Shown here piece after piece: positions 27,251-37,386 of a stretch of 64,000 nucleotides of DNA. The notes beneath the pieces are model-generated. The model saw nothing but the letters and a program-made list of their open reading frames with translations, ran no database searches and had not been told where the DNA came from. The position numbers and the translations under genes were made by a program. The DNA comes from an uncultured Saprospiraceae bacterium (GTDB lineage Bacteria; Bacteroidota; Bacteroidia; Chitinophagales; Saprospiraceae). The number at the start of each line of letters is the position of its first letter. The first letter of the stretch is position 1. The DNA lies in contig CALDUE010000031.1 of NCBI GenBank assembly GCA_937923485.1, positions 1 to 64,000 on the forward strand, written 5' to 3'.

Positions 27251-28840
27251 ATGGGCTGGAAAAGCACACTAGCATATCCTATTGCCAAGGTTTTACAGCA
27301 ACGTGTAAAGAGCGCTGCCAAGAATCCGTATGCTGTACAGCAAAAGATCCTCGACCAACTTCGTACTAAAGGCCAGCAAACTGCCTTCGGAAAAGATCAC
27401 GGACTTTCGGAATTGAGAAGCCATGCAGATCTTTCTCGTCTCGTTCCCGTAAGAGACTACGAGGGCCTCAAAAGTTATTTTGATCGCGTAGTCGCCGGAG
27501 AGCGTAACGTGCTGTGGCCCGGACTTCCAGCATACTTCGCCAAGACGAGTGGAACAACTTCTGGGGTCAAGTACATTCCAATAACCCATGACAGCCTCCC
27601 GAATCATTTCGGTACTGCTCGCAATGCCCTTTTCAACTACTTCGGGCGGACGGGTAAAGGAGCCTGGCTCGACGGAAAAATGATCTTCCTTTCTGGTTCG
27701 CCAGAACTAGAAAGGAAGAATGGTATTCCGCTCGGTAGACTTTCTGGGATCAGTAATCATCTTATCCCAGCGTGGGTGAAGCGCGGACAGTTGCCGAGTT
27801 ATGAGACCAATTGTATTGAAGATTGGGAAACCAAGCTCGATGCCATCGTTGAGGAGACGGTTGGACAAGATCTTCGGCTTATCTCAGGTATCCCGCCTTG
27901 GGTGCAGATGTATTTTGAGCGTTTGCTTGCCGTTACTGGCAAAAACCATGTCCTCGACATCTTCCCTAATTTTAGTGTCTTCGTTTATGGAGGCGTCAAC
28001 TACGAGCCTTACCGTGGGCAGATTGAAAACCTTATAGGTGGTCGTATCGATAGCGTTGAGACCTATCCTGCATCCGAAGGGTTTATTGCATTTCAAGATG
28101 GCGAGCCAGGTGAGGGTTTGCTCCTCAACGTGGATTCAGGAATCTATTTCGAGTTTGTCCCTTTAGCAGAGGCGCATAAGGAACATCCCACGCGGCTTAG
28201 TTTGCGTGAGGTGGAATTAGGGAAAGACTATGCAGTGATCCTAACGAGCAATGCTGGCCTCTGGGGCTACGCGATCGGGGATACCGTGGAATTTGTAAGT
28301 CTGAATCCTTTTCGGATTAAGGTATCTGGCAGAGTCAAGCATTTCATCAGCGCGTTCGGTGAGCACGTGATTGGTAAAGAAGTCGAGATGGCGATGCAGG
28401 CTGCAGTTAATAAACACGGTGGAAGGGTCACCGAGTTTCATGTAGCTCCTCAAGTCAATCCGCCAGTCGGTGAAGCCCCCTTCCACGAGTGGTTCATCGA
28501 ATTCGCTGAGCTCCCTTCGGGTTTAGGTGACAGTATCAAGGTCCCACATCCCCCCTCCTGCCTCCTACATTCCGATGGCATCCCGATTAGCATCCGAAAT
28601 TCGAAATTCGAAATCCATCATACAGATTCAGCTTTCGCCAAAACTCTCAACCAAGAAATGCTCCTCCAAAACATCTACTACGCAGATCTTATAGGAGGTA
28701 AGGTGCTGCAACCGCTCAAAATTACAGTGGTGAAGCAAGGAGCGTTTCGCAGGTATATGGAATCTCAAGGCAAGCTTGGGGGACAGAATAAGGTGCCAAG
28801 GTTGGGCAATGATCGGAAAATTGCCGATGTATTGAGTTGA
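27251..28840 (+). CDS. GH3 auxin-responsive-promoter family protein (acyl-adenylating amidosynthetase-like)
   Basis: A 529-residue protein of the GH3 branch of the ANL adenylating superfamily. Visible blocks are AYFAKTSGTTSGVKYIPIT (ATP-binding P-loop), VYGGVNYEPYRG, the VETYPASEGFIAFQD region, LWGYAIGDTVEF, and the C-terminal VSGRVKHFISAFGEHVI. Plant GH3 enzymes conjugate amino acids to acyl acids; bacterial members have unknown substrates. Between the FIEFAELP and LLQNIYYADL blocks there is an unusual Pro/Ser/His-rich insert of about 35 residues (PHPPSCLLHSDG, IRNSKFEIHH, AFAKT). Its DNA holds a tandem GAAATTC run and an exact copy of the 14-bp word, so a non-coding element seems to have inserted in frame. 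Confidence 0.85.
   Translation: MGWKSTLAYPIAKVLQQRVKSAAKNPYAVQQKILDQLRTKGQQTAFGKDHGLSELRSHADLSRLVPVRDYEGLKSYFDRVVAGERNVLWPGLPAYFAKTSGTTSGVKYIPITHDSLPNHFGTARNALFNYFGRTGKGAWLDGKMIFLSGSPELERKNGIPLGRLSGISNHLIPAWVKRGQLPSYETNCIEDWETKLDAIVEETVGQDLRLISGIPPWVQMYFERLLAVTGKNHVLDIFPNFSVFVYGGVNYEPYRGQIENLIGGRIDSVETYPASEGFIAFQDGEPGEGLLLNVDSGIYFEFVPLAEAHKEHPTRLSLREVELGKDYAVILTSNAGLWGYAIGDTVEFVSLNPFRIKVSGRVKHFISAFGEHVIGKEVEMAMQAAVNKHGGRVTEFHVAPQVNPPVGEAPFHEWFIEFAELPSGLGDSIKVPHPPSCLLHSDGIPISIRNSKFEIHHTDSAFAKTLNQEMLLQNIYYADLIGGKVLQPLKITVVKQGAFRRYMESQGKLGGQNKVPRLGNDRKIADVLS
28545..28650 (+). repeat. Probable in-frame insertion with GAAATTC tandem repeat inside the GH3 gene
   Basis: A low-complexity pyrimidine-rich run (CCCACATCCCCCCTCCTGCC) is followed by overlapping GAAATTC units (CCGAAATTCGAAATTCGAAA) and then the 14-bp word. 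It is translated into a low-complexity stretch between two conserved GH3 blocks. The boundaries are approximate. Confidence 0.6.
28631..28644 (-). repeat. Interspersed 14-mer, exact copy 8
   Basis: GCTTTCGCCAAAAC on the plus strand, at the end of the presumed insertion in the GH3 gene and read as AFAKT. Confidence 0.95.
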
Positions 28841-28869
28841 TTCTGCTTAACGGTCTCGGTCCAAGGTGC

Positions 28870-29598
28870 TTACGAAAATTCTCCACTGACGATTAAAACG
28901 CCATCTAGTTTTCGCAATTCCACCTCGAGGACTTGATTCGATCGTTTCAGGCCTATGGTGAGCTCTTCGCTCATCAAAGCTTCTTGATGATAGCTAAGCT
29001 TTAGAGAGGTGAGTCCGACCGATAGGGTAGCGTCATGCTCATAGGCCGCATCAAACATCCAGCGTGCAGTGACGACATTATTAAGGTGTCCATTGAAGTC
29101 GCAATCGTGCAAGCGAACCCTTCTGCGATCTACCAAGGGGAAGGGGGCTTTACTCTTAAATCGTCTAACCCTTGAAATCTCGGTCTGAAGAGGAGTCTTG
29201 ATTTCAGCAAGTTTTTCTTTCAAATCAGGTGGCAGTGGGGTAGTCCGCCTCGTATGTAGATCAATGAGTGCCCAAAGACTTTGTCCCACCACGAAATCAT
29301 GTCCTTCCGAACTACCTAAGTAGTCTCGATACACGAGTGGTCCGCCAGATTTAGGGACAGAGGTAGCCAACTGCATTAAGGCTTCGCCCTTTGGTCTAAG
29401 CTTTAGCGAAAGCTCGATCGTTACCAATGCCCATGCAAGGCCTCTTGGCAGGAGGTCTTTGTAGCCAAAACCGACGCTACCGGCATGTTGCTGAGCGACG
29501 TCATGAAGACTTCGAAGTAGTGCAGGTAGGGTGAGATTACTGTTAGGGTCGACGTCATAAGAGGCAACCCTATAGGTTTTGGCGAAAGCTGTAGTCAT
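28870..29598 (-). CDS. Acyl-ACP thioesterase (FatA/FatB-like, double hotdog)
   Basis: Hydrolyses acyl-ACP to free fatty acid. It has two hotdog halves: an N-terminal YRVASYDVDPNSNLTLPALLRSLHDVAQQHA (hotdog helix) and a second half carrying LHDCDFNGHLNNVVTARWMFD, the conserved Asp/Asn/His region of the family. The track opens at a TTG (29616); the ATG at 29598 gives MTTAFAKTYRVASYDV, 242 residues. The AFAKT part is encoded by an exact copy of the 14-bp word starting at codon 4, before the first conserved strand, so the original start may have been altered by it. It is divergent from the large ribosomal block and convergent with the GH3 gene, 29 bases between stops. Confidence 0.85.
   Translation of the reverse strand: MTTAFAKTYRVASYDVDPNSNLTLPALLRSLHDVAQQHAGSVGFGYKDLLPRGLAWALVTIELSLKLRPKGEALMQLATSVPKSGGPLVYRDYLGSSEGHDFVVGQSLWALIDLHTRRTTPLPPDLKEKLAEIKTPLQTEISRVRRFKSKAPFPLVDRRRVRLHDCDFNGHLNNVVTARWMFDAAYEHDATLSVGLTSLKLSYHQEALMSEELTIGLKRSNQVLEVELRKLDGVLIVSGEFS
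29400..29413 (+). repeat. Degenerate 14-mer, two mismatches (GCTTTAGCGAAAGC)
   Basis: Inside the thioesterase gene. It is more palindromic than the consensus (GCTTT..GCG/AAAGC), but with two mismatches chance is possible. Confidence 0.35.
29576..29589 (+). repeat. Interspersed 14-mer, exact copy 9
   Basis: GTTTTGGCGAAAGC followed by TGTA, overlapping codons 4-8 of the thioesterase gene (AFAKT). Confidence 0.95.
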
Positions 29599-29735
29599 AT
29601 TCGAAAGTGTGGACAAGGTTACGCCAAACCTTGTAAAGCTCAGCGGCCATGCGTGTTACACTGTCATTTTTACGTTTATAAGTGAGCTGAATACCCCTCA
29701 TTTGCAAATCAGACGAAATACTTTCCAATTAGGCC

Positions 29736-29766
29736 TTGGCAATTGCGTTGAAAAAGTCTACCTTTG
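29736..29766 (+). promoter_or_regulatory. Promoter of the rpsL-rplQ ribosomal block
   Basis: TTG at 29736-29738 and TACCTTTG at 29759-29766 are separated by 20 bases, a near-ideal Bacteroidota promoter (TTG-N19/20-TAnnTTTG). It lies 70 bases upstream of rpsL and is the best promoter I find for this long gene run. Confidence 0.8.
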
Positions 29767-29836
29767 CGTTCGCTTTCGAAAAACCGTCGGAGATGACGGG
29801 GATTGAAAGCTAATTAACAGGATTAACGAACGTTTT

Positions 29837-30211
29837 ATGCCAACGATCAACCAACTGGTACGTAAAGGGCGCAAGAAGATTGTCGAGCAGAGTAAATCTC
29901 GCGCACTCGAAAGCTGTCCTCAGCGACGTGGAGTATGCACACGTGTATATACTACAACGCCTAAGAAGCCAAACTCAGCGCTACGTAAAGTAGCCAAGGT
30001 TCGTCTTACAAACCAGAAGGAGATCATCGCCTACATCCCAGGTGAAGGTCACAACTTACAAGAGCACTCTATCGTACTAGTACGTGGAGGGCGTATTAAG
30101 GATCTTCCGGGTGTCCGTTACACGATTGTTCGTGGAGCATTGGATACCGCAGGTGTTTCTGATCGTCGCAACGCACGCTCTCGTTATGGTGCAAAACGTC
30201 CTAAGTCTTAA
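29837..30211 (+). CDS. rpsL: 30S ribosomal protein S12
   Basis: Decoding-centre protein, 124 residues. The streptomycin-region motifs [19 protein letters not shown] and [12 protein letters not shown] are intact, with Lys at both classic resistance positions, so a streptomycin-sensitive form is expected. First gene of the str-S10-spc-alpha run, downstream of a clear promoter. Confidence 0.98.
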   Translation: MPTINQLVRKGRKKIVEQSKSRALESCPQRRGVCTRVYTTTPKKPNSALRKVAKVRLTNQKEIIAYIPGEGHNLQEHSIVLVRGGRIKDLPGVRYTIVRGALDTAGVSDRRNARSRYGAKRPKS

Positions 30212-30251
30212 CAACAAGTTCCGCTAGCCACTTCGCCAAGAACTACTCATT

Positions 30252-30725
30252 ATGAGAAAAAGAAAGCCAAAAATCCGGATTATTCAACCGGATGCTCGCT
30301 ACAGCGACCCGACTGTTACTCAGTTCGTCAACATGTTGATGTACAGTGGTAAGAAGTCTACAGCCTTCCGTATTTTTTACGATGCAATGGATATTGTAAA
30401 GGAAAAGTACGAAGGTGAAGAAAACGAGCACGAAGTCTGGGAAAAAGCTCTCAAGAACGTCATGCCAGGCGTTGAGGTGCGTAGCCGCCGTGTAGGTGGT
30501 TCTACTTTCCAGATACCTACAGAAATTCGTCAGAAGCGTAAAGTTTCTATCGGTATGAAGTGGTTGATCACATTTGCTCGCAAGCGCGCGGGTAAAGGCA
30601 TGCCTGAAAAGCTTGCTGGTGAGATTCTGGCTGCTGTAAAAGGTGAAGGTCAAGCGGTTAAGCGCCGCGAAGACACGCACCGTATGGCAGAGTCAAACCG
30701 CGCATTCTCGCACTTCCGCATTTAA
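30252..30725 (+). CDS. rpsG: 30S ribosomal protein S7
   Basis: Primary 16S rRNA binder of the 30S head, 157 residues. Typical blocks are [46 protein letters not shown] and a C-terminal [16 protein letters not shown]. Sits between rpsL and fusA in the usual str order, 40 bases after rpsL. Confidence 0.98.
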   Translation: MRKRKPKIRIIQPDARYSDPTVTQFVNMLMYSGKKSTAFRIFYDAMDIVKEKYEGEENEHEVWEKALKNVMPGVEVRSRRVGGSTFQIPTEIRQKRKVSIGMKWLITFARKRAGKGMPEKLAGEILAAVKGEGQAVKRREDTHRMAESNRAFSHFRI

Positions 30726-30761
30726 TCACCACTTTTCTTCCCCTCCCCTAGATACAATATC

Positions 30762-32897
30762 ATGGCTACGGATTTAACTTTTACGCGAAATATTGGAATC
30801 GCTGCCCACGTTGACGCGGGTAAGACGACTACCACTGAGCGCGTGTTGTACTACACAGGTATCAGCCACAAGATTGGCGAGGTACACGACGGTGCAGCTA
30901 CTATGGATTGGATGAAGCAGGAGCAAGAACGTGGTATCACGATCACTTCGGCTGCAACCAAGACTTCATGGAAGTGGAAAAACAAAGAATACGCTGTCAA
31001 TATCATCGACACACCGGGTCACGTGGATTTTACCGTTGAGGTAAACCGCTCACTCCGTGTTCTTGATGGACTCGTTTTCCTTTTCTGTGCTTCTTCTGGT
31101 GTTGAGCCTCAATCTGAGACTAACTGGCGTCTAGCTGATGGCTACAAAGTGCCACGTATCGGATTCGTTAACAAGATGGACCGTCAAGGTGCTGATTTCT
31201 TTTCTGTCGTTAAGCAGGTAAAGGAGCGTCTCGGTAGCGAAGCCATTCCACTCCAAGTGCCAATCGGTGTTGAGGAGACTTTCAAAGGAGTTGTAGACCT
31301 CATTACAGGTAAGGCAATCGTTTGGAATGAACATGATGCTGGAATGACTTTCGAGGAAATTCCGATGCCAGAAGATCTTGTTGATACTGTAGCTGAATGG
31401 CGCGAGAAACTTCTCGAGGCGGTAGCTGAGTATGATGATACCCTAATGGAGAAATTCTTCGAAGATCCGGAGAGTATTTCAGCTGAGGAGATGCGCGCAG
31501 CTGTTCGTGGTGCGGTAATGGACATGAAGTTCGTTCCAATGATGTGCGGTTCTGCCTTCAAAAACAAAGGTGTTCAAGCGGTTCTAGACGGTGTTTGTGC
31601 TTATTTGCCAAGTCCACTTGATCGTGAATCAGTCACTGGGATCAACCCAAATACTGATGAAGAAACATCGCGCAAGCCAAGCAACGACGAACCATTCGCT
31701 GCATTGGCCTTCAAAATTGCAACCGATCCATATGTAGGTCGCCTCGCATTCATGCGTGTGTACTCAGGTACTCTCGATGCAGGTAGCTATGTATTGAATA
31801 ATCGCTCTGGAAACAAAGAGCGTATCAGCCGTATCTATCAGATGCACGCCAACAAGCAGAACGCTATTACTAGTGTTGAAGCTGGCGACATCGCAGCAGC
31901 GGTTGGTTTCAAGGACATTCGTACAGGAGACACCCTTAGTGCTCTTGACGCTCCAATCCAGTTGGAGTCAATGGTGTTCCCTGATCCAGTAATCGGTGTT
32001 GCTATTGAGCCGAAGACGCAGAAAGATCTGGACAAGTTAGGTATGGCACTTGCCAAGCTAGCTGAGGAGGATCCTACGTTCAAGGTGAAGTACGACGAAG
32101 ACACCAACCAGACCGTAGTAAGCGGAATGGGTGAGCTACACCTCGAAATCATCATCGACCGCCTCATTGAGGAGTTTGGAGTTGAGGTGAATCAAGGAGC
32201 TCCACAAGTTAACTACAAAGAGGCTCTACAGGAAACTGTTGATCACCGTGAGCGCTTGAAGAAGCAATCTGGTGGTTCTGGTCTCTTCGCAGATATGTCT
32301 TTCCGTCTTGGGCCAGCAGATGAGGAATTCCTCGAATCTGATGACTACAAGTCAGGAAAAGTTCGCCTTCAGTTTGAGTGGAAGATCGTTGGTGGTGCTA
32401 TCGATAAGAACTACATGAAGCCAGTTCAGGATGGATTTAATTCCATGATGGACAATGGTGTTCTTGCAGGCTACAACATCGACTCAATGAAAGTTGAGGT
32501 TTACGATGGTGGCATGCACGCGGTCGATTCCAAGCCACTTGCTTTTGAGCTTTGTGCTAAGGAAGGATTCAAGATTGCAGCAAGACAGGCTAGTCCTGTA
32601 CTGCTGGAGCCAATGATGAGCCTCGAAGTCATCACTCCTGAAGACTACGTTGGTGCTGTAATTGGTGATCTCAACCGTCGCCGTGGCTTGCCGAAAGGCC
32701 AAGAGCCTCGTCCAGGTGGAGCAGTAGCTATTGAAGCTGAGGTTCCACTTTCAGAAATGTTCGGTTATGTAACCGATCTGCGGACCAATACATCTGGTCG
32801 TGCAACATCTACAATGTCATTTTCTCACTACGCTCCTGCTCCTAAGGGTGTAGCAAAAGAAGTCATCGCTGCCGCTACTGGTGCCGTTGATGCCTAA
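30762..32897 (+). CDS. fusA: Elongation factor G
   Basis: Translocation GTPase, 711 residues. G1 is [17 protein letters not shown], switch I contains [15 protein letters not shown]3 is [12 protein letters not shown] and G4 is [11 protein letters not shown]. Domain IV and V signatures follow ([36 protein letters not shown]). The G domain matches the ribosome-translocating EF-G1 type, as does its place after rpsG. Confidence 0.98.
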   Translation: MATDLTFTRNIGIAAHVDAGKTTTTERVLYYTGISHKIGEVHDGAATMDWMKQEQERGITITSAATKTSWKWKNKEYAVNIIDTPGHVDFTVEVNRSLRVLDGLVFLFCASSGVEPQSETNWRLADGYKVPRIGFVNKMDRQGADFFSVVKQVKERLGSEAIPLQVPIGVEETFKGVVDLITGKAIVWNEHDAGMTFEEIPMPEDLVDTVAEWREKLLEAVAEYDDTLMEKFFEDPESISAEEMRAAVRGAVMDMKFVPMMCGSAFKNKGVQAVLDGVCAYLPSPLDRESVTGINPNTDEETSRKPSNDEPFAALAFKIATDPYVGRLAFMRVYSGTLDAGSYVLNNRSGNKERISRIYQMHANKQNAITSVEAGDIAAAVGFKDIRTGDTLSALDAPIQLESMVFPDPVIGVAIEPKTQKDLDKLGMALAKLAEEDPTFKVKYDEDTNQTVVSGMGELHLEIIIDRLIEEFGVEVNQGAPQVNYKEALQETVDHRERLKKQSGGSGLFADMSFRLGPADEEFLESDDYKSGKVRLQFEWKIVGGAIDKNYMKPVQDGFNSMMDNGVLAGYNIDSMKVEVYDGGMHAVDSKPLAFELCAKEGFKIAARQASPVLLEPMMSLEVITPEDYVGAVIGDLNRRRGLPKGQEPRPGGAVAIEAEVPLSEMFGYVTDLRTNTSGRATSTMSFSHYAPAPKGVAKEVIAAATGAVDA

Positions 32898-32923
32898 CTT
32901 TAACCTCCTCAATTCCGAGAGGC

Positions 32924-33232
32924 ATGAATCAGAAGATTCGAATCAAACTCCGTTCGTATGACCATAGCCTGGTCGACAAGTCAACGGAAAAAATCGTCAA
33001 GACAGTACGCAACTCAGGCGCTGTAGTGACTGGTCCGATTCCGCTGCCCACGGAGAAGAAAATCTTCACCGTGTTGCGGTCTCCCCACGTCTATAAAAAA
33101 GGACGTGAGCAGTTCCAGTTACGAACGCACAAGCGTCTTATTGAAATCTACACTCCGACACCGAAAACTGTCGACGCTTTGTCGAAGTTGGAGTTGCCAA
33201 GTGGTGTAGATATCCAGGTCAAGTTGACCTAA
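32924..33232 (+). CDS. rpsJ: 30S ribosomal protein S10
   Basis: 102 residues with the family blocks [39 protein letters not shown] and [15 protein letters not shown]. Part of the 30S head and also NusE in antitermination. First gene of the S10 section; no promoter of its own is obvious in the 26-base gap after fusA, so read-through is likely. Confidence 0.97.
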   Translation: MNQKIRIKLRSYDHSLVDKSTEKIVKTVRNSGAVVTGPIPLPTEKKIFTVLRSPHVYKKGREQFQLRTHKRLIEIYTPTPKTVDALSKLELPSGVDIQVKLT

Positions 33233-33262
33233 ACCGCTAATTGGACTTAGTGTAGGGTAGGG

Positions 33263-33276
33263 GCTTCCGCCAAAAC
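33263..33276 (-). repeat. Interspersed 14-mer, one mismatch (GCTTCCGCCAAAAC on plus)
   Basis: T4 of the plus-strand form is C. It lies in the 149-base rpsJ-rplC spacer, one of the widest gaps of the ribosomal block. Confidence 0.75.
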
Positions 33277-33381
33277 CTTCCTTAAGTCCATCACTAAAAT
33301 AAATGACATATCCTGATTTCTCAGGATTCATCATGCGTCCCGCTCCGACTTCGGTTGAGATGGGCGTCCAAATCTGGAAAC

Positions 33382-34005
33382 GTGAACGGAATAATTGGTC
33401 GAAAGCTCGGAATGACGAGCGTATTCGATGCTACAGGCAAGAATGTCGCCTGTACCATTGTCTTAGCAGGTCCATGTACGGTTACTCAAGTTAAAACTGA
33501 GGAAACCGACGGGTACACTGCTACTCAGCTAGCCTTTGGGCAGCGCAACGAGAAGAATGTAACCAAGCCAATGGCGGGTCACTTCGCTAAAGCAGGTATT
33601 ACCTCTGCAACTGAAATCGTCGAGTTTCGCGAGTTCCCACTCGTAGATAAAGTTCTCGGTGATACGGTTACCGCAGACGAGGTCTTCGAAGCTGGCGATA
33701 AAGTGAACGTAATCGGTACCTCAAAGGGTAAAGGTTTCCAAGGTGTCGTAAAGCGTCACAACTTCCGCGGTGTAAACGATGCGACTCACGGTCAGCACAA
33801 CAGACTTCGTTCTCCAGGTTCTATTGGAGCAGCGAGTTATCCAGCGAAAGTATTTAAGGGTATGCGTATGGGCGGCCAGGATGGCAACCGTCGTGTAAAA
33901 ACAATGAACTTAGAAATCGTTCGTGTCTTCCCTGAAAAGAATCTCGTCCTCGTCAAGGGAGCACTCCCAGGCCCTAAGGGTTCGACGGTAATCATACAAA
34001 AATAG
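33382..34005 (+). CDS. rplC: 50S ribosomal protein L3 (GTG start)
   Basis: The track starts at an upstream TTG, but L3 proteins begin almost exactly at M-x-G-I-I-G-x-K. That places the start at the GTG of 33382 ([16 protein letters not shown]), giving 207 residues. The nearby ATG at 33360 is out of frame. Family motifs [29 protein letters not shown] are present. A GTG start for a highly expressed protein is unusual among its neighbours, and the 149-base spacer to rpsJ is long for the operon. Confidence 0.93.
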   Translation: MNGIIGRKLGMTSVFDATGKNVACTIVLAGPCTVTQVKTEETDGYTATQLAFGQRNEKNVTKPMAGHFAKAGITSATEIVEFREFPLVDKVLGDTVTADEVFEAGDKVNVIGTSKGKGFQGVVKRHNFRGVNDATHGQHNRLRSPGSIGAASYPAKVFKGMRMGGQDGNRRVKTMNLEIVRVFPEKNLVLVKGALPGPKGSTVIIQK

Positions 34006-34012
34006 TCGACCG

Positions 34013-34645
34013 ATGAAAGTCACAGTCCACAACACCAAAGGTGAGGCGGTCGGCCGCGAGATCGACCTATCAGACGCTGTTTTCGGCATTGAGCCGAACG
34101 AACACGTTCTATACCTAGCTGTAAAGCAATATCTCGCAGCTCAACGTACAGGTACGCACTCTGCAAGAGAAGTATCTCAAATGAGCGGTTCTACTCGTAA
34201 GCTGAAGAAGCAAAAGGGAACAGGTACTGCCCGTGCTGGATCTATCAAAAGTGGTCTCTTCCGTGGAGGTGCCCGCATCTTTGGTCCACGTCCTCGCAAG
34301 TACGTAATCAAGCTCAACAAGAAAGTTAAGCGTCTAGCTCGCATCAGCGCACTTAGTGCAAAGGCGAATTCAGGAGCTTTACGCGTTGTAGAGAATTTTG
34401 ATTTCTCTGCACCAAAAACTAAAGACGCTCGAGCAATGGTCGACGCTATTCACGGTGACGCAAGAGGCAAAGTCCTCGTTGTTGTTTCGAATAGTCAACC
34501 GAACGTTCGTAAGAGCTTCAGCAACCTACCTAATGCCAAGCTCGTAACTGCTCAGTCAGTTAACGTGTACGACGTACTCAATGCGTCAACACTCGTGCTA
34601 ACAGAAGGAAGCGTTGATTCACTGCAAACTGCCTTGAAGGCCTAA
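34013..34645 (+). CDS. rplD: 50S ribosomal protein L4
   Basis: 210 residues with the typical extended loop (KKQKGTGTARAGSIKSGLFRGGARIFGPRPR) that lines the exit tunnel, and a globular domain ending LVLTEGSVDSL. In E. coli L4 represses its own operon; I see no equivalent leader here. Seven bases after rplC. Confidence 0.97.
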   Translation: MKVTVHNTKGEAVGREIDLSDAVFGIEPNEHVLYLAVKQYLAAQRTGTHSAREVSQMSGSTRKLKKQKGTGTARAGSIKSGLFRGGARIFGPRPRKYVIKLNKKVKRLARISALSAKANSGALRVVENFDFSAPKTKDARAMVDAIHGDARGKVLVVVSNSQPNVRKSFSNLPNAKLVTAQSVNVYDVLNASTLVLTEGSVDSLQTALKA

Positions 34646-34656
34646 TCTGGTAACTC

Positions 34657-34953
34657 ATGACGACTCAGATAATACAAAAGCCGGTAATAACAGAAAAGAG
34701 CCAAGAGCTCTCTACTGGCCGGAACCAGTTTACCTTCGTGGTTCAAAAGACAGCGAACAAGTACCAAATCCGCACTGCGGTTGAGTCCATGTTCGACGTT
34801 AAGGTTGCATCGGTTAACACCATGCGCATGCCAGCCAAGCTAAAGAGCCGCTTTACCAAGCGTGGACTTCAGCATGGTCGACGTAATGCCTTCAAAAAAG
34901 CCATCATCACACTCCGTGACGGCGAAACCATTGATTTCTTCGGCGAGCTTTAA
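34657..34953 (+). CDS. rplW: 50S ribosomal protein L23
   Basis: 98 residues: IIQKPVITEKSQEL, NQFTFVVQKTANKYQIRTAVESMFDVKVASVNTM split over the conserved N-terminal half. Forms the nascent-chain docking site for trigger factor and SRP at the tunnel exit. Eleven bases after rplD. Confidence 0.97.
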   Translation: MTTQIIQKPVITEKSQELSTGRNQFTFVVQKTANKYQIRTAVESMFDVKVASVNTMRMPAKLKSRFTKRGLQHGRRNAFKKAIITLRDGETIDFFGEL

Positions 34954-34981
34954 GCTCCATAACCTGAAAAACTAGGCACCC

Positions 34982-35818
34982 ATGCCATTAAAGAAGTTTA
35001 AACCAGTAACGCCGGGAACGCGCTTTCGCGTAGGAAACAAGTTTTCGGAGGTTACCACCGACACACCGGAAAAGAGCTTGCTCGCTCCGATGACACAGTC
35101 TGGTGGTCGTAACCATGATGGTAAGATGACTCAACGCCACCGAGGTGGTGGACACAAGCGTCGTTACCGTATCGTAGATTTTAAGCGTGAGAAGGAAGGA
35201 ATTCCAGCTACCGTTAAGTCTATCGAGTATGATCCAAACCGTACTGCTTTTATCGCACTGCTTTTTTATGCAGATGGTGAGAAGCGATACATCATTGCTC
35301 CAAGAGGCCTCAATGTTGGGGACACGGTTCAATCAGGTCGTGGATTGCCAATTAGCGTTGGAAATGCGCTTTATCTCGACGAAATTCCACTCGGTACTGT
35401 GGTCCATGCCATCGAAATGACCCCAGGTCGTGGAGCAGCATTGGCTCGTGCAGCAGGAACTAATGGTACGCTGACCTCTCGTGAAGGAAGGTTTGCTGTA
35501 ATCAAGTTACCTTCGGGCGAAGTTCGTCGTATTCTCGTAACCTGTAAGGCTACGATTGGTACAACATCTAATCCTGACCACTCGCTCCAAGTACTTGGAA
35601 AGGCTGGTCGAACACGCTGGCTAGGACGTCGACCACACACACGTGGTGTTGCCATGAACCCTGTCGATCACCCTATGGGTGGTGGTGAAGGTCGTGCTTC
35701 AGGTGGACACCCGCAGTCGCGTACTGGAATTATGGCAAAGGGTCAGAAGACTCGTAATGTCAAGAAGACTTCTTCTAAATTGATCATCACCCGTCGCAAG
35801 AAGCGCAACAAAAAGTAA
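34982..35818 (+). CDS. rplB: 50S ribosomal protein L2
   Basis: 278 residues. The peptidyl-transferase-associated C-terminal region [22 protein letters not shown] carries the conserved His of the HPxGGGEG motif. The N-terminal [23 protein letters not shown] block is intact. Twenty-eight bases after rplW. Confidence 0.98.
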   Translation: MPLKKFKPVTPGTRFRVGNKFSEVTTDTPEKSLLAPMTQSGGRNHDGKMTQRHRGGGHKRRYRIVDFKREKEGIPATVKSIEYDPNRTAFIALLFYADGEKRYIIAPRGLNVGDTVQSGRGLPISVGNALYLDEIPLGTVVHAIEMTPGRGAALARAAGTNGTLTSREGRFAVIKLPSGEVRRILVTCKATIGTTSNPDHSLQVLGKAGRTRWLGRRPHTRGVAMNPVDHPMGGGEGRASGGHPQSRTGIMAKGQKTRNVKKTSSKLIITRRKKRNKK

Positions 35819-35826
35819 TATACTAG

Positions 35827-36096
35827 ATGCCACGCTCACTCAAAAAGGGACCATACGTGTTCCACAGACTGCTCGACAAAATCGAAGCTGCTCAGACGGG
35901 AGGAAAGAAAGGAGTCATCAAGACTTGGTCTCGGTCTTCTATGGTCATCCCTCAAATGGTAGGTCTGACGATCGCTGTCCACAATGGACGTTCTTTCGTT
36001 CCGGTTTACGTAACAGAAAACATGGTAGGTCACAAGCTTGGTGAATTTGCGCTAACGCGTACATTCAAAGGGCATGGTGGAAACCGTAAGAAATAA
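35827..36096 (+). CDS. rpsS: 30S ribosomal protein S19
   Basis: 89 residues: [44 protein letters not shown] and a C-terminal [12 protein letters not shown]. Head protein that contacts S13. Eight bases after rplB. Confidence 0.97.
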   Translation: MPRSLKKGPYVFHRLLDKIEAAQTGGKKGVIKTWSRSSMVIPQMVGLTIAVHNGRSFVPVYVTENMVGHKLGEFALTRTFKGHGGNRKK

Positions 36097-36111
36097 CTTC
36101 GCGCAGGATTG

Positions 36112-36125
36112 GTTTTAGCGAAAGC
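36112..36125 (+). repeat. Interspersed 14-mer, one mismatch (GTTTTAGCGAAAGC)
   Basis: G6 is A, as in the copy at 6358. It lies in the 59-base rpsS-rplV spacer. Confidence 0.75.
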
Positions 36126-36155
36126 TAAAATTTCCCGCACCTAACTCACTTACTC

Positions 36156-36563
36156 ATGGAAGCTGTAGCAAAATTGCGCAACTGCCCGATGTCAGCCCGC
36201 AAAATGCGGTTGGCGGCCGACTTGGTCCGCAACAAACCTGTTGGCGAAGCTCTTTCTATACTTCAATATTCTGGTCGTGAGGCTGGAATCTGGCTAGAAA
36301 AGTTACTCCTCTCAGCCGTTGCGAATTGGGAGAACAAGCTTGATAACACTGAAAGCGCCGATGATTACGATCTTCGCGTTTCAATGATCATGGTTGATCA
36401 AGGTCCGATGATCAAGCGTTTCCGACCAGCTCCGCAAGGACGCGCTCACCGGATACGCAAGCACTCAAATCACGTTACTTTAGCGGTAGCAAACGCTGTA
36501 GCTCTAGCATCTGATGCTGAGGGAGTAGCAGTAACTTCAGAAGAAACCACCAACCCCGCATAA
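36156..36563 (+). CDS. rplV: 50S ribosomal protein L22
   Basis: 135 residues with [20 protein letters not shown] at the start and the tunnel-lining hairpin [25 protein letters not shown]-terminal tail of about 25 residues ([16 protein letters not shown]) goes beyond the E. coli length. Two bases separate it from rpsC. Confidence 0.97.
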   Translation: MEAVAKLRNCPMSARKMRLAADLVRNKPVGEALSILQYSGREAGIWLEKLLLSAVANWENKLDNTESADDYDLRVSMIMVDQGPMIKRFRPAPQGRAHRIRKHSNHVTLAVANAVALASDAEGVAVTSEETTNPA

Positions 36564-36565
36564 TC

Positions 36566-37327
36566 ATGGGACAAAAGACAAATCCAATTGGCAATCGCCT
36601 AGGAATCATCCGTGGTTGGGATAGCAACTGGTTCGGAGGACACAACTTCGGCGAGAAGGTTATCGAGGACGAGAAGATTCGCGTATATCTCAACGCACGT
36701 ATACAGCGTGGTGGGATTGCTAGAATTATCATCGAGCGTACATTACGACGCATTACGGTGACTATTCACACAAGCCGTCCAGGTGTAATCATAGGACGTG
36801 GAGGTCAGGAGGTTGACAAGATCCGTGAAGAGCTTCGTAAGATTACGAAGCAGGACGTTCAAATCAACATCGTTGAAATCCGTCGCCCTGAGCTTAATGC
36901 TGCTATTGTTGGCGAATCAATCGCTAAGCAATTAGAAGCGCGTATCAATCACCGTCGTGCCATCAAGATGGCAATCCAATCAACTATGCGCGCAGGTGCC
37001 GAGGGCATCAAGATTCGAGTAGGAGGAAGATTGAACGGTGCGGAGATGGCGCGTCGCGAAGAATACAAACAAGGTCGTACACCACTTCATACTTTCCGTG
37101 CAGACATCGACTACGCACTTACTGAGGCCAACACGGTTCAAGGTAAGATCGGAGTAAAAGTTTGGATCTGTAAAGGAGAAGTGTTAGGAAAGCGTGACCT
37201 CAGCCCTAATGTCACAGAAAGCCGCGGAGGCGCTTCACCAGGTGGTGATCGTCGCGGTGGAAATGATCGCCGTGGAGGTGGTCGTCGTGATGGAAGTGGG
37301 GGAGGACGCCGAGATCGTCGTAATTAG
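36566..37327 (+). CDS. rpsC: 30S ribosomal protein S3 with Gly/Arg-rich tail
   Basis: 253 residues. The KH domain [20 protein letters not shown] and the C-terminal domain [28 protein letters not shown] are standard. After residue 215 there is a low-complexity Gly/Arg/Asp tail ([19 protein letters not shown]), longer than in E. coli and plausibly RNA-binding. Mouth of the mRNA entry channel. Confidence 0.97.
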   Translation: MGQKTNPIGNRLGIIRGWDSNWFGGHNFGEKVIEDEKIRVYLNARIQRGGIARIIIERTLRRITVTIHTSRPGVIIGRGGQEVDKIREELRKITKQDVQINIVEIRRPELNAAIVGESIAKQLEARINHRRAIKMAIQSTMRAGAEGIKIRVGGRLNGAEMARREEYKQGRTPLHTFRADIDYALTEANTVQGKIGVKVWICKGEVLGKRDLSPNVTESRGGASPGGDRRGGNDRRGGGRRDGSGGGRRDRRN

Positions 37328-37386
37328 AATCAAAGAAAAGCGTATCTTCGCGCGCCCTTAGAGATAAGGAGCCGAAGAAACGAAAA

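Noticed and set aside
29400-29413. GCTTTAGCGAAAGC as a true member of the 14-mer family
   Set aside because: Two mismatches inside a coding region; listed as a weak feature but not counted as evidence for the family.
33303-33494. 63-codon frame across the rpsJ-rplC spacer as a leader peptide
   Set aside because: It runs into rplC in another frame, has no attenuator-like codon run, and no terminator hairpin follows.
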